From assembly GCA_002110485.1 (NCBI GenBank), contig MOWL01000067.1, positions 186,001 through 250,000 of the forward strand: a DNA stretch of 64,000 nt, read 5' to 3'. Origin of the DNA: Emergomyces orientalis (lineage: Eukaryota; Ascomycota; Eurotiomycetes; Onygenales; Ajellomycetaceae). The translations under genes and the position numbers were made by a program. Below are positions 33,906 to 44,925 of the stretch, one piece after another (the stretch's first letter is position 1; each line of letters begins with the position of its first letter). Under the pieces are notes generated by a model that ran no database searches, was not told where the DNA came from, and worked only from the letters and a program-made list of their open reading frames with translations.

Positions 33906-35410
33906 ATGGCTTCTCAAGTTACCCCGTCCAAACAGGTATGATTTTGACCTTCCCTCCCCGCGCCACTCCCCTCATCCTCGACGCGTCCGAGATCATAGGT
34001 GACTATATCCGGCTAACAGCTTCATGTAGACCGCGTCCTCTCTGGAAAACCTCAAAATGAACGACTCTCCTGCTAAGAAGCTTAACTTCGAGCCTACTGG
34101 CAAAGAGAATGCCCTCACCCCTGTCCCTCTCGTCTTAGATCCCGAACTCCTCAAGAAGAAAGAGACTTCCCCTCTCAGACCAGGAGAAGGAGAGAAGAAA
34201 GCTCTGACCGGTATGAAAGCACTCGAGGCAGAGGAACCACTGCTTCAGGAGAACCCGAACAGATTCGTCCTTTTCCCCCTCAAGTATCACGAGGTATGTT
34301 CCCAGTCCTCTCGACGCGTCACGCGTAAAGTGGTGTTTTTGATTTTATTTTTTATTTTTCCTTCTCAACACATCACAAAAGCTAATCTGACGCGATTCAC
34401 TATAGATTTGGCAAATGTACAAAAAAGCAGAGGCGTCGTTCTGGACCGCAGAAGAAATTGATCTCTCAAAAGACCTTCACGACTGGAACAACAGATTGAA
34501 TGATGACGAGCGGTACTTCATCTCACACGTCTTGGCATTCTTCGCCGCGTCGGATGGCATCGTCAACGAAAACCTGGTCGAGCGTTTCAGCGGAGAAGTT
34601 CAGGTTCCCGAGGCTCGCTGCTTCTACGGCTTCCAGATCATGATGGAAAATATTCACTCTGAGACCTACTCCCTCCTCATCGACACATATATCAAGGAGC
34701 CAAAGCAGCGAACCTATTTGTTCGATGCCATTGATACCAGTATGGATCCCTCCCCCCCAGTTTTATAAAGGATATCCCAACTAACGCGTTATTTAGTTCC
34801 CTGCATCCGCAAGAAGGCTGATTGGGCTATCCGGTGGATCGAAGATAAGGAGTCCACCTTTGCACAGCGTCTCGTCGCCTTCGCTGCCGTCGAAGGCATC
34901 TTCTTCAGTGGATCCTTCGCTTCGATCTTCTGGTTGAAGAAACGGGGCCTCATGCCTGGCCTTACGTTTTCTAACGAGCTTATTTCTCGTGACGAGGGCT
35001 TACACACTGATTTCGCCTGTCTCCTCTTCTCTCACTTGCGTCACCGTCCCAGCCAAGAGGCTGTCGAGAGGATCATCACTGAAGCTGTCACTATCGAGCA
35101 GGAGTTCCTTTCAGATGCTCTCCCGGTCGCGCTTCTTGGAATGAACGCCAAGCTCATGTGCCAATACATTGAGTTCGTCGCTGATCGCCTCCTCGTTGCT
35201 TTGGGCAACAAGAAAGTCTATAACTCCACCAACCCATTTGACTTCATGGACAACATCTCCCTGGCCGGCAAGACCAACTTCTTCGAAAAGCGTGTCGGCG
35301 ACTACCAGAAGGCCGGTGTCATGGCAAGCACCAAAAAAGACTCTGGAACGGATGAAACGGAGAAGAAGATCGAGAACGGAGGTGCATTCAACTTCGACGA
35401 AGACTTCTGA
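33906..35410 (+). CDS. RNR2: Ribonucleoside-diphosphate reductase small subunit
   Basis: Four exons (33906-33935, 34030-34293, 34406-34739, 34797-35410) join in phase to 413 aa. The protein holds the di-iron tyrosyl radical centre that, with the large subunit, reduces ribonucleoside diphosphates to deoxy forms. The R2 blocks are present: ASFWTAEEIDLSKD, RYFISHVLAFFAASDG, EARCFYGFQIMMENIHSE, FAAVEGIFFSGSFASIFWLK and the helix with SRDEGLHTDFA, which supply the Asp/Glu/His iron ligands. The C-terminus NGGAFNFDEDF is the conserved tail that docks on the large subunit. The 30-residue N-terminal extension is disordered. Introns all contain ACGCGT (separate entries). The level of the gene is expected to rise at S phase; that is inference from the boxes and family. 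Confidence 0.97.
33981..33986. promoter_or_regulatory. ACGCGT box in RNR2 intron 1
   Basis: Second ACGCGT, inside intron 1 (33936-34029). Confidence 0.4.
34314..34326. promoter_or_regulatory. Tandem ACGCGT boxes in RNR2 intron 2
   Basis: Two ACGCGT copies at 34314 and 34321, one base apart, shortly after the donor of intron 2 (34294-34405). Confidence 0.4.
34784..34789. promoter_or_regulatory. ACGCGT box in RNR2 intron 3
   Basis: Fifth ACGCGT, inside intron 3 (34740-34796), overlapping the likely CTAAC branch site. Confidence 0.4.
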
Positions 35411-36291
35411 ACGCTTTCGCCTCGTAGTTTCTTTTTCTTATATTTGGGGGGTTGGATAGACTGTTTCTATATTCCCTCTTCACGTATTTGACGTCTGTGA
35501 TGCATATACCCCTCCATTCTACTGATTCGGACTGCATACCCCCCCGCCCCACTGTATTAATTATTATTTCATGCCCACTACAGATACCTTCTCGTCGGTT
35601 TTTCTGTCTGGACTGACCTGTACTCGATATGTGGGTTTTGTGTATCATACCGCTTATTCCTTTCTGTCCCCCCTCTCTCAGCCCGCGATATTGACTCGAT
35701 GACCCCATTTTATATTTCTTTCCTCCCCTCTCATCTTTATACCGGTTGGGTCTCATGACAAATTCTTTACGTATGGGTTACGGCGTTCCTGTTGTTGAAT
35801 TTCATCCGTTTCCTTTTCTTTCCTATCTTAAATTTTATCTGCATTATGTTTAGTACCTCTAATTTTTCAACCTGAAAGTATATCCTGGAGGGATGTGCGA
35901 TTCGGAAAGAGCACGAGTTAGGCAGAGTGCAATAAACCCCAACCTACCTGCTGTATATTTAGTACTTAACAATCCAAATAATCATTGTGCCGTTGATCAA
36001 AATTTTATGTTTGCGAGCACTATATGTGTGGTTTGTGGTGGAAGACAAAGATCCCCAAGGGAATTTGGCATTCCCCGCCCTGTTATCTCTTCGCATCATG
36101 CATTAATCAATATATAACCAGACTAATTTTTCATCTTTCACCGAAAATATTCTCTTGAATGAAAAGATTCAAATAAATTGAAAAATCGAGAACGACTAAT
36201 CTATCTACCAGTCCCAGGTCCCGAGTCTCGACTCTCAAACAAAAAATAATCCCACAAATAGATGATCCTAAAAGAAAAGAAAAAGAATAGC
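35411..36291. other. Convergent 3' flanks of RNR2 and SRP21
   Basis: 881 bp, T-rich after RNR2; the open frames here have no domain. The first 300 bp probably form the long 3' UTR of RNR2. Confidence 0.55.
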
Positions 36292-36801
36292 CTACTTCTT
36301 CCCTTTCCCCTTCTTCTTGGCCTTCCCTCCTCCAACACCGCTAGGCCCTTTCCCACCAGCACCAGCACCAGCTCCCGCGCCAGCTCCCTGCGCAGGCGCA
36401 CATACGGGCTCAGACGCAGGTGCAGATGCATCTACCATCTCCGCATCCTTTGCTATTCCCGGGACCGCGCCCGTTCCTGCTGCCGCGGTCTCAACGACCA
36501 GCGCCCCGCTCGCCAATTTCCCCAGGCCGGCGATCAACCGGCCGACTTCGGCAGCTTTGTTCGTGCGGTATTTTAGACAGATGCCGCTGGTTGGGTGGAA
36601 GGTTTTGAGGGTTAGGGTTGCTGGTGTTTGTGTTTGTGATTGTGAATGTGACTGTGATTGTGTTTGGGTTTGGGCTTGTGCGGGTGTTGTCAGGGTATCT
36701 GTTGGGGAGGATTTTGATTTGCTGGTGGTGGTTGATTTTTTAGACGAGGGGTAGGAGTATGTTGTTGTTATTCGGGTCTGAAGAGGGTGTGTGGCGGCCA
36801 T
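36292..36801 (-). CDS. SRP21: Signal recognition particle subunit SRP21 (SRP9 family)
   Basis: Single exon, 169 aa. The SRP9-21 domain is seen at about residues 60-100: LTLKTFHPTSGICLKYRTNK followed by AAEVGRLIAGLGKLASG. It belongs to the Alu-domain part of the signal recognition particle that slows translation during targeting to the ER. The N-terminal third carries a Ser/Thr/Lys stretch and then a Gln-Thr/Gln-Ser repeat (QTQTQSQSHSQSQTQT). The C-terminus is Gly/Ala-rich and ends in a lysine tail (KKKGKGKK), which suits RNA contact. Length is close to yeast Srp21 (167 aa). The start ATG at 36801 precedes a short basic leader; no upstream in-frame ATG is apparent. Confidence 0.85.
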   Translation of the reverse strand: MAATHPLQTRITTTYSYPSSKKSTTTSKSKSSPTDTLTTPAQAQTQTQSQSHSQSQTQTPATLTLKTFHPTSGICLKYRTNKAAEVGRLIAGLGKLASGALVVETAAAGTGAVPGIAKDAEMVDASAPASEPVCAPAQGAGAGAGAGAGGKGPSGVGGGKAKKKGKGKK

Positions 36802-38211
36802 ATGTTAGTGATACTTATACTTGGTATGTATGTGATCAGTAGCACTTGGGAGAAGGGGGTAGAGGGTAGAAAAGGAGTGGGCGGGCGGAGGATTGTCGCA
36901 AAATTCGACATACCGTGTCTGGATACGCCTGTAGTAGGAGCGCTGACTGCTCCAGATATTCCTGCGAGGTGGATAGGTACGGCATTTTATGGATCTTATG
37001 GAATTTGTGTTAATCGCTTATTTTCCTTCTCCTTTCTTTCGCTCTTTTTTCTTTCCTTTTGCTCGCTCCGTTTATTTACTGATTTCGTTTTTCAATTTTT
37101 CAAATTCAACCAGCCGGGGTTCAATAGTCGAGATGTCCACGAGAGGGTGGATTTTACCTCGCGCTCTCGATTGTGCAGGGCAGGTGCGCTAGTATCGAGG
37201 TTCAATTTCTGCTTTATATGTATACACACTCAAAGTAGCGACCATGAATGTATCGTCCGTTCGAGGTTCGAGGGGTGTGGCAAGAGGTGGAATGCGGGAC
37301 AGGATGGAACGAATTTGCTAGCTATTCAAAGTTTCGAGGGATTTTTGAATCACTTTTGGGGATGGGGATCTGCAAGTTATTAAATAATTGGCATTATTCG
37401 TAAAGAAGAGGAGAGGAGGCAAACCGCCCGGTGGCAAGTAATACATACGAAAATTATATCAGGTGTTGCCAGGGTTTGGAATGAGGAGATGTGGGTGTGG
37501 ATGTGGATGGGGTGCGGTGCGGTGCAGGAGTTGGAGATTGGAGATTGGAGGTTGGCGGGAGACGAAATTGTGTGGGGGAGTATGAATGACCACACTTTGT
37601 TCACCACCATCGCATCAGAGCTGGAGATGAAGTTTATTCCAAAAAACCAACCATACATCAGGACAAAGCATATTTGATTCCCATCGCCCCATCTATTACA
37701 TCATTATTGAGCAGCATAATTTACTAACTAACCCTTCCCTGGAGTTCGGATATATTCTCTAAACGCTACCAATATATATGTGAAGATATTCATATCTTAA
37801 AGGATATCCAACCCCCCCACCCCCTCAGCTCAGACCAAGAAATGTAGGTTTATCCACACAAACTAGAAAAGGAGCAGAGAAGAAAGAAGGCCAGCCATAA
37901 AAAATAAACAACTAGCTATGACAAAAACACCACCAAATGCATATCATCGTGCTGTACCCGTGCCTCATGGTAGTACTGATCAAAAATAACGATAACAATA
38001 ACAATAAACAAAAGTTACCGACTTCAAATATGCAGACCTAAGGCTAAACGCAAACCCATATAGAAGACGCGCCAAAATGATATAAATAAAAGCTGGCTGA
38101 TCCCTTCGTTTCCCGTCTGATACTTCGTAATCGGGTAAGTTAATGGCCATAGGTTGAGCCAGAAGAAGAAGAAGAAGAAGAAGAAGAAGAAAGTCATGGA
38201 CTGATAATCGG
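36802..38211. other. Promoter of SRP21 and 3' flank of WDR44-like gene
   Basis: 1.4 kb. The stretch 37440-37560 is GT-rich with short degenerate repeats. An AGA microsatellite is present near the right end. Small plus-strand frames show no domain. Confidence 0.55.
38161..38191. repeat. (AGA)10 microsatellite
   Basis: About ten AGA units, 20 bp past the stop of the WDR44-like gene, hence in its 3' UTR. Confidence 0.85.
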
Positions 38212-40067
38212 TCATGGCGCAGGAAACCTGCACCCGACACAGATCAACTTCGGGTCCCCGCTCTTCATCCGCATCGCACGGAAATTCGCCCCCTGACATC
38301 GCGGACAGGTAAGATCCTCTCCAGCATCCTCATCATCCTCACCATGAACATCATGGTAGACCTCATCCTCTTCCGTGGAAGCCAGGTCGCTGCTCAACGT
38401 GCTTACCCTACTCAGCCGTCGTGAGAACGGGTGTTGCTCGTCATGCTCGTGCGAGTCAACAGGGCGCAAACTTCCTGAGGCTTGGGACGCGAAATTATCC
38501 TTATTCCAGTACATGTAGCTCTGATCGCCTAGCAGCATGAGGTTGTCGGTCGAACGCGTTGTTGGGCAATTTTCGTTGGGATGGCGTTTATGTTTGGTAT
38601 GTAGTTCTGGCTGTGTAATATATTCAGAGGATGCTGCGCCGGAGAGGGGATTGTCTACGATGAAAGGCTGTTTAAATGAGAAGGTAGGGGAGAACGAACG
38701 TCTGGACGGCTCTGCCGCTGAGGTGGAAACCTTCGGGGTGTGTCCCCGCTGAGGTTTATCTTTGTGTTTTGTGGAAGACTTGCTGGGAGAGATACTTCGA
38801 GTCCTCATGGATAGGCTAGAGCGTAGGTTGTCGAAACTTGAGTTCTCCGTGCCCATTACCGTATTTCGCCACGATAATATGCGCTCGGAGGGTGTTTTGT
38901 GAGTGGACTCTTTCCCAAATGATGAGGCGATACTGTGGCGCGTAGAGACAGAATTATTTCGACCAAGAATCTTTCGGGAAAAGTTAGTATCCCAAGCATC
39001 ACTCCGCAGCTTATGGTATCCACAATCCTGTCGAAAGCTTTTGATAGTGCCGTTGGCATCTGCAGCGATAATTATGTTTCCACAGGGATGAGTGAATTTC
39101 GATGACGGTGCCTGGGTCTCGTCTGTTTTCCGATTAAGTGGAAATGTAGAACTTTTGGGAGTGGGAACCATAGCCCCTTCCCGAGATCTCCCAGCATCGG
39201 TAGTAGGTTTAGACGTCACAGACGCTGCTTGACTGACAAGCGTAACGGGAGGTGGATTGCAAAGATCATACAGAAGGTCACCAGAGGCTCCAAGCAGCTG
39301 TTTAGTTTTAGCCGGAGCGATAATGGCGGTCGTGACGACAGATGGATGGGCCTCGAAAATCTCAACAGCACGCTTCTCCGGGTCCTTTTCTGGCGAAGCG
39401 ATAGGCCATATATACACTTTTCTATCTTCGCTTCCACAGATAATGTAGTTGCCATCGCTGCTGAATGTAGCTCGGATTTGACTAGAATGGTTTTCGTTTC
39501 CTCGAAATTTAGCCTCCAGTGTGCGGTCCCTAAAATTATATAGACGGATTCGTGAATCGTTGCTCGTGATGAGAAGCTTCACTGAGCCGTTGGGATCATT
39601 GGGTGGTTGAGTGATCGTGTCAATGCCGGTTATTTTACTTCCCTTGGCATTCCGCCCACGCGCTGATCTCACATGGATTTGGGACTGTATTTTCAAGCCG
39701 TCCGTCTCGTAGATGACACAGAGTCCATTCAGACAGCCAGCAATAGAGTACTTCCCGTCGGGGGTGAAAGCCACAGAAGTGATCATGTCAGGGAGGGTAG
39801 CCAAAAAAGCTACGCTTTTGTCTGGTATGCTCCAGAGCCGTAGTTTTGTATCTAGAGACCCAGCAAGGAAAAAGCGGTCGTCCTGAGGATGAAATTGCAC
39901 AGACGTGACAAAATCGCTGTGGTTAAAGCAACAAAGACACTCGTTTCTCGTAACATGCCACAATCTGACTGTTTTATCCATCGAAGTGGACAGCAGGAAA
40001 TTATTCTTCAAAGCTCTAAATTAGCACTCCTTCAAAAAAAAAATAGGTGGCAGCGGAAAGGGCCGCC

Positions 40068-40098
<31 letters not shown>

Positions 40099-41838
40099 CA
40101 TAAACACGCACCTTGCTCCAAGTCAAATCAACGATGCTCGCGGTGTGGCCTTCATATTCCCGCACAGGTTGAGATTTAAACACAGGAGCTCTCAGCCGTA
40201 TGAACGGCTTGTCATTCTGGGCCTCTTCTTCAATCTCATGGGCCTGGCGATCCTCGCGTGTTGCAATGACAGCCCAAACCCGAACTTTCTTATCCTGTCC
40301 AGCTGCAGCTAGGAATTTTCCATCCTTAGAAAACTCAAGTGCCCATATTGCCTTCCCAGTCGCCGGAATATCGTCAGAACCGGCTGAACTCGAGTTAGGC
40401 CTCTTGTCCTTGTCATCTGGCGGTTTGCTCTTAGAAGATGAACATGTACCACAGAGCTCTTGAGCGATAAACAAGCGATTAAAATCTTTATCCTTTTTGT
40501 AATGCGAACGAACTTTGATATATTTTGGTGGCGGGGGATATCGAGGGATAAATCCTATCGGTTGGGCAAATATTTCGGCATCCATACCGGTGGCGCGGAT
40601 CTCGCCCGTTTCAGACACATCGTCTTTCCACTCAAAGGATGAGGTTTTCTTCTTGCTGCCGATGATACGGCTCAAGAATGACACTCCCTTTCTAGAGCCA
40701 AGAAACAGGTGAAGAAATGATAGCGTTAGCGACTCTTAGATTCAGGAGGCCTTCAGATTAACTTTTATATAGCTAGGCAAGAAAAGAATTCACCAATTTT
40801 TCTTGCGCATGGGGAAGTGCTGGAGCTTTACTTCCACAACACGGGATTTTTTAAAACTTACTTTTTATCTTTTGGATTTTTCTGGGATAGGCTTGTTTCC
40901 CGTAATATGCCTGGAGAAAATTCTTCTTGGGAAAAGGCCCGTTGAGATTCCACCCCACCCGGTTCTGTGTCAGATCTTGCTTGAGGTCGTAATCTGGGCG
41001 GGTTTGATCTATCTGTATTCGTTCGTTGAAGGATATGCTTTGTAGGTCGCAAAGAGGAACACAAATAATTAGCAAGGGAATCCACAGTTTTAGCAATTCC
41101 GGTTCCTTCCGGTCACAGTTAGGAATACGGAGGAGTGGGAAGATAGAGGGCCAGTGCGGGTAGATAGGGAATGATGACGCATTTTGTCGCTCCTGACTTC
41201 TTCCTCGTCGCATATAGAAAAAGTATCAAAGAGACATACCTGGGACAGAGGGTCAATTAGGGTCTGAGATGGCGATTCTTGGTTGTTTGTATTCGTGCCC
41301 GTCGAAGATTTCAGTTGCAATTGAGACAGCGAGGGTGAGGCTGTGACCAACGATGGCTTGGTGATGGAAGTCGTCGTATGGCTTTTCACTAGCAGGGGCT
41401 TGATGTCGTTGGAGTTACCCTCCTCATCTTTACGAATGGCCGTATTGGCTGTATTTGTTCGCGAAGGGTTGCGCGCATCTGTCTGTTGCAGAACGGGGCT
41501 GTTGTGACTTGTAGAAGCTTCGTTTCCTGTTCCCCCATCTTAATCAGCATCCTGAATGAGTCTGGGTCGATGGACAACGTTTCAACGTGGCTGCTCTCGC
41601 ATTTTCTCAATTAAGAAAAAGTAGGAGGGGCAAGAGAGCACAGAAATCGTCGAGGGAGGAGGCTGAGCATGTATGTATATAGATGTAGTGCACACATATA
41701 TATTTGAGCCACCCTGGGCACGCAGCACAATTCATCATATACGATGGCGGGCCAAATCGCAATAGACGCCTGCTACATACCTTCGGAAACGGGGCCCCCG
41801 TCATAATCCTGCCTGTGCATACTGCCGTTCTGGTCCAT
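38212..41838 (-). CDS. WDR44-like WD40 protein with C-terminal zinc ribbon
   Basis: Five exons, 41838-41781, 41538-41240, 41037-40862, 40691-40112 and 40005-38212, join in phase to 968 aa. The first exon starts MDQNGSMHRQDYDGG. About 190 residues of disordered Ser/Thr/Asn-rich sequence follow, then KKGVSFLSRIIGSKKK and the propeller from about residue 290: IWALEFSKDGKFLAAAGQDK, WSKNNFLLSTSMDKTVRLWH, SVQFHPQDDRFFLAGSLD, IRATFSSDGNYIICGSEDRK. The arrangement matches human WDR44 (a Rab11 effector in membrane traffic) and yeast Dgr2. After a long Ser-rich tail the protein ends in CPRC ... CVGC, a possible zinc ribbon. Intron 4 (40111-40006) contains A28 on the plus strand, so it reads T28 in the transcript sense. 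Acceptors at 41039 and 40006 are AAG rather than the usual YAG, so those two junctions are less certain. Confidence 0.85.
40068..40095. repeat. 28-nt poly(A) run inside intron 4 of WDR44-like gene
   Basis: Uninterrupted A28 on the plus strand; in the sense of the gene it is a long polypyrimidine tract. Confidence 0.85.
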
Positions 41839-43948
41839 ATTGCGACCTTTTTGAATAATAGCGAGTTAGGGATCGTCAGGGCACTCGAAGGCAGTGGAGT
41901 CCAAAAAGCATCCTTCCATTAGGCCGCGGGTGCGTTGTCGCGAGTGTGTGCATTGAAAGACAAAAGGGATGGAGCGGCAAAAACAAGCAAGACCTGATAG
42001 TCAAAGTAATGTATGTAGTGGTGGTGGACTGGCTCAAATCCCTTTATACTGACTTACTCGCTTGATCGCGTCCCGCTGGAATTTTTCTGTGATGGTGGTT
42101 GTGCCAGACGAGGAGGATTCATTCATCAAGAGTCTTACGAAATGAAAATCAACGCGATCGGCCCTGGACGAGCACTGAGAGAAAATGGAGCCGATTTTTT
42201 CCCCCCCCTTAGTTGGATGATGACATCAAGCCGCCCCAAACTGCCGCAATGCGCAAAATGACAGGTCGCGGTGTCTGGGATATGGCTTGACTCTGGCCCA
42301 TGGTTGCTGGAGGATAAACTTTGGGTTGTGCCTTCAATGCATTGAAATAAAATATATACAACAAATATATCGGCCAGTCATGCTTGCTGTGATTCTTGCT
42401 TGAGGGCCGCTTGCAAATAATAAACAAAAATCATTTAACTAGTTAGTAATTAATAATTAATAATCACTAAAAGGGGATAGTAAGCTAACTATCTGAAGGG
42501 GAGCTGGGCGCTGATTTATAACTACGACACGGACATCGCCAAACAAGGGGGGCCAGCTTACCCTGGGTTGGCTACTGGCATCGCTGATAATCCTCCGCTA
42601 TTTTTCCAAGGTTGCATTGCATCCCTGGGCGATTACGCCTTGAGAACAATAATTCAAAGATCGTTCAATGACAATGGTATATTAATATGTACAGGACACA
42701 CGAGCATAACACATGGGGGCTGCTAGGCACAGACTCAGCCGCCGAATGTCCCCTGGAGATGCAAAATAGTCCCCTGCCTGTGCCGTTTCTCCCGCCAGAT
42801 GCTTATTGGGGGTTATATTCCCACAATGTGATCCCACTTCATTCCTCATTCACACGCTCGATATTTATCACAGCCTGACCACTGGACTAACGTATCAAAC
42901 GCGTATATACAATTCAGTAAGACTAATAATCTGAATATTGAGGGATTGAATCAATCGAGCCCACCATCATTGAAATTTCCTTCTCCTTCGGGCCGTAATT
43001 TTCCATCAGAGATCTCGGTTCATACGTTACATACAGAGGAGTTCCAAGCAAACCAAAAAAAAAAAAAAAAAAAGGCCATTGGCTTCATCTTTAAAGGCAA
43101 TGTGGGTAATCTATTCCCCCACCTTTCGGAGAATGTTGCAATTGCATCGGTTTTGGCTTTAAAACCGAGCAGAACCGAAGGCCCGAACTTCAAAACTAAC
43201 CCATAGTTACCCATTTTCGCGATTTATCCCCGACAGAATCACTACGTAAATTACTGCGTAGGTCTACTTATGTTACGCGACGCCAGTTAAAAGCTATGTC
43301 CAGCCTGAAAAGTCGTCGCAACTCTGGTCGTCATCACCAGCATCATCCTCAGCCCGTCCAGATTATAAATTCGCAAACTCTATCAGCAGATATGTCCTTT
43401 GTATGCAACATAGAGTAAGTTCTGTATGACAAATATCACCAAAGCCCCCCTGAATTAGGGATGACCGGATAACCGGACCTACTATTGCACACCCGATTGA
43501 TCCCTCGAGTAAGAAGCGGCGGAGGGCGGAGAGTTTTCAAAACCAGGGAAACCCGCGCGAGGTGTACGCTGAGAAACACCTTGCTGCTGCTGTGAGAAGC
43601 GAAGTTTAAAGCTGAAGAGGGGAATTAAACGGAATAACCACCTAGATTTAGAGGAGGGTGTAGAAAGAATTTGTATCATCGTTTACCACAGTTAAAAACT
43701 ATTGGAATATTTCAATTATGCTTGCCACAACTACCACAACAACAACATCTGAATTTGTTGTTCTATTCTCTCCAGTCTTCAAAGATTTCCAAAGCTAAAA
43801 CCCTTTCCCCAACCAACACAACGAGGCGAATTACCATTTATGGTATTGTAAATGAAACTGGCAATAAACACAGCATATGAAACACTCGAAGTTTTGCAGA
43901 GAAACTTCCAACCACTATGCCTGAGCACAGAATCAATCTATTCTGCAA
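41839..43948. other. Gene-poor stretch upstream of WDR44-like gene
   Basis: 2.1 kb of AT-rich sequence with no supported gene. It includes an A19 run at 43055-43073. The first 400 bp probably carry the WDR44-like promoter. Confidence 0.55.
43055..43073. repeat. 19-nt poly(A) run
   Basis: A19, no gene or element recognised next to it. Confidence 0.8.
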
Positions 43949-44925
43949 CTAGTCCTCAAGTCTAGCTGCAGCATACAGCCAGCTTGCGGGGATTCCCGGG
44001 ATTCCGGGATTCCGGGAATCCATTTCACCAAATCTACTTCCATCTTCTTCTTTGCTAAGCAAAGAGCCCACAATCAAAGAAGCAACCCCCAAGGAAAAAT
44101 ATCCCATTAAAACAGCCTCTAGCCACAAATTTATTGTATACACCTGGTAGGCAAAGCCCAGCTGTGGGGTTGAGCACACAAGGGCCTTTTCGGCGAGAGC
44201 CTTGATATCTGAGCTGTCAAGGTCATTGCTGAGATGGACTTGAAACACAGCGTAAACCAGGTGTGGGCGCCTAGCAGAGTCTCTCGGGAGCAGAAGCATT
44301 AGGAAGATTGAGGCATGTCAATGAAGGAACAAGCCTTATTGAGTGGCTGTGCTTCCTAACAGGAGAGTGGGAGCGGATAGCATCGATAATTTCTGCAAAT
44401 TAAATGATCAATTATCCTCCACCTTTGCGTGCGGCAAGAATTTCGACAACGTGTGGATATTGCAAGGGACCTCGAGTGGCCAGGTAGCTGTAGCATGAGT
44501 CAAAAAGATAAACAACATCAACATCTGAACTTTCGTCGAGTGCAGCTGATGAAGGATCAGCTAAAACGAAAAATTTCGCATCCAGGGCGAATGGCCTGTT
44601 CGAAGACGTGTTGGCAAACAGAAGTTGACCCTGACCGTTTGTTATCCCATGGCCAGTGTAGTGAACAAAAGACGATGCAGCGGCCAGGCGAAGTCATCCG
44701 CTGTCTTCAAAATGGTGTGGTCCTTCTCCATCTTCGTCCACCCAGGGACCACAGTCGTTTTCTAGAATAACGAGCTCCTCGGCGAGCCGGGAACTCAAAA
44801 CCTTAAGGATTGCTTGGAAATTTTAGACATCAGTTTCAACGCCAGTGTTTGTCGCCTTGCCATCGAAATGGGATGGCGAATGAATTGACATACTGTCGCG
44901 TACACTGGTCAACATCTCGAACCCA
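43949..44925 (-). pseudogene. Decayed caspase-like (peptidase C14) gene
   Basis: Conceptual minus-strand reading from about 44925 to 44412 stays in one frame and shows the two caspase boxes: FVHYTGHG at 44669-44646 (histidine box) and VVYLFDSCYS at 44516-44487, whose cysteine is at 44495-44493 (QACxG-like box), followed by VVEILAA. Upstream there is a plausible helical run QAILKVLSSRLAEELVIL. The frame is broken by stops at 44825 (TAA), 44696 (TGA) and 44414 (TAA). Recognisable sequence then continues in other frames: EIIDAIRSHSP (44397-44365) and, after a shift near 44280, HLVYAVFQVHLSNDLDSSD ending at 43949. Such proteins, with H-G-H and DCC/DSC dyads, are common and variable in filamentous fungi, some in cell-death or self-recognition systems. 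This copy cannot make the full domain without repair, so it is called a relic. Confidence 0.6.
43988..44021. repeat. Tandem GGGATTCC repeat with palindrome
   Basis: Three direct copies of GGGATTCC followed by the inverted copy GGAATCC; the last two form a perfect 7-1-7 inverted repeat at 44007-44021. It lies at the 3' end of the caspase relic and would read Pro-Gly-Ile-Pro-Gly-Ile on the minus strand. Confidence 0.75.

Noticed and set aside
36317..36754. Plus-strand 145-aa open frame, Pro/Ala-rich
   Set aside because: Antisense to SRP21; its composition follows from the Gly/Ala and Gln/Thr repeats on the other strand and it has no domain.
37110..37215. Possible tRNA gene (two GGTTCAAT-like stretches)
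   Set aside because: No cloverleaf with paired acceptor and anticodon stems could be formed by eye.
44429..44770. Plus-strand 113-aa open frame
   Set aside because: Antisense to the caspase relic; the opposite strand carries recognisable motifs and this strand does not.
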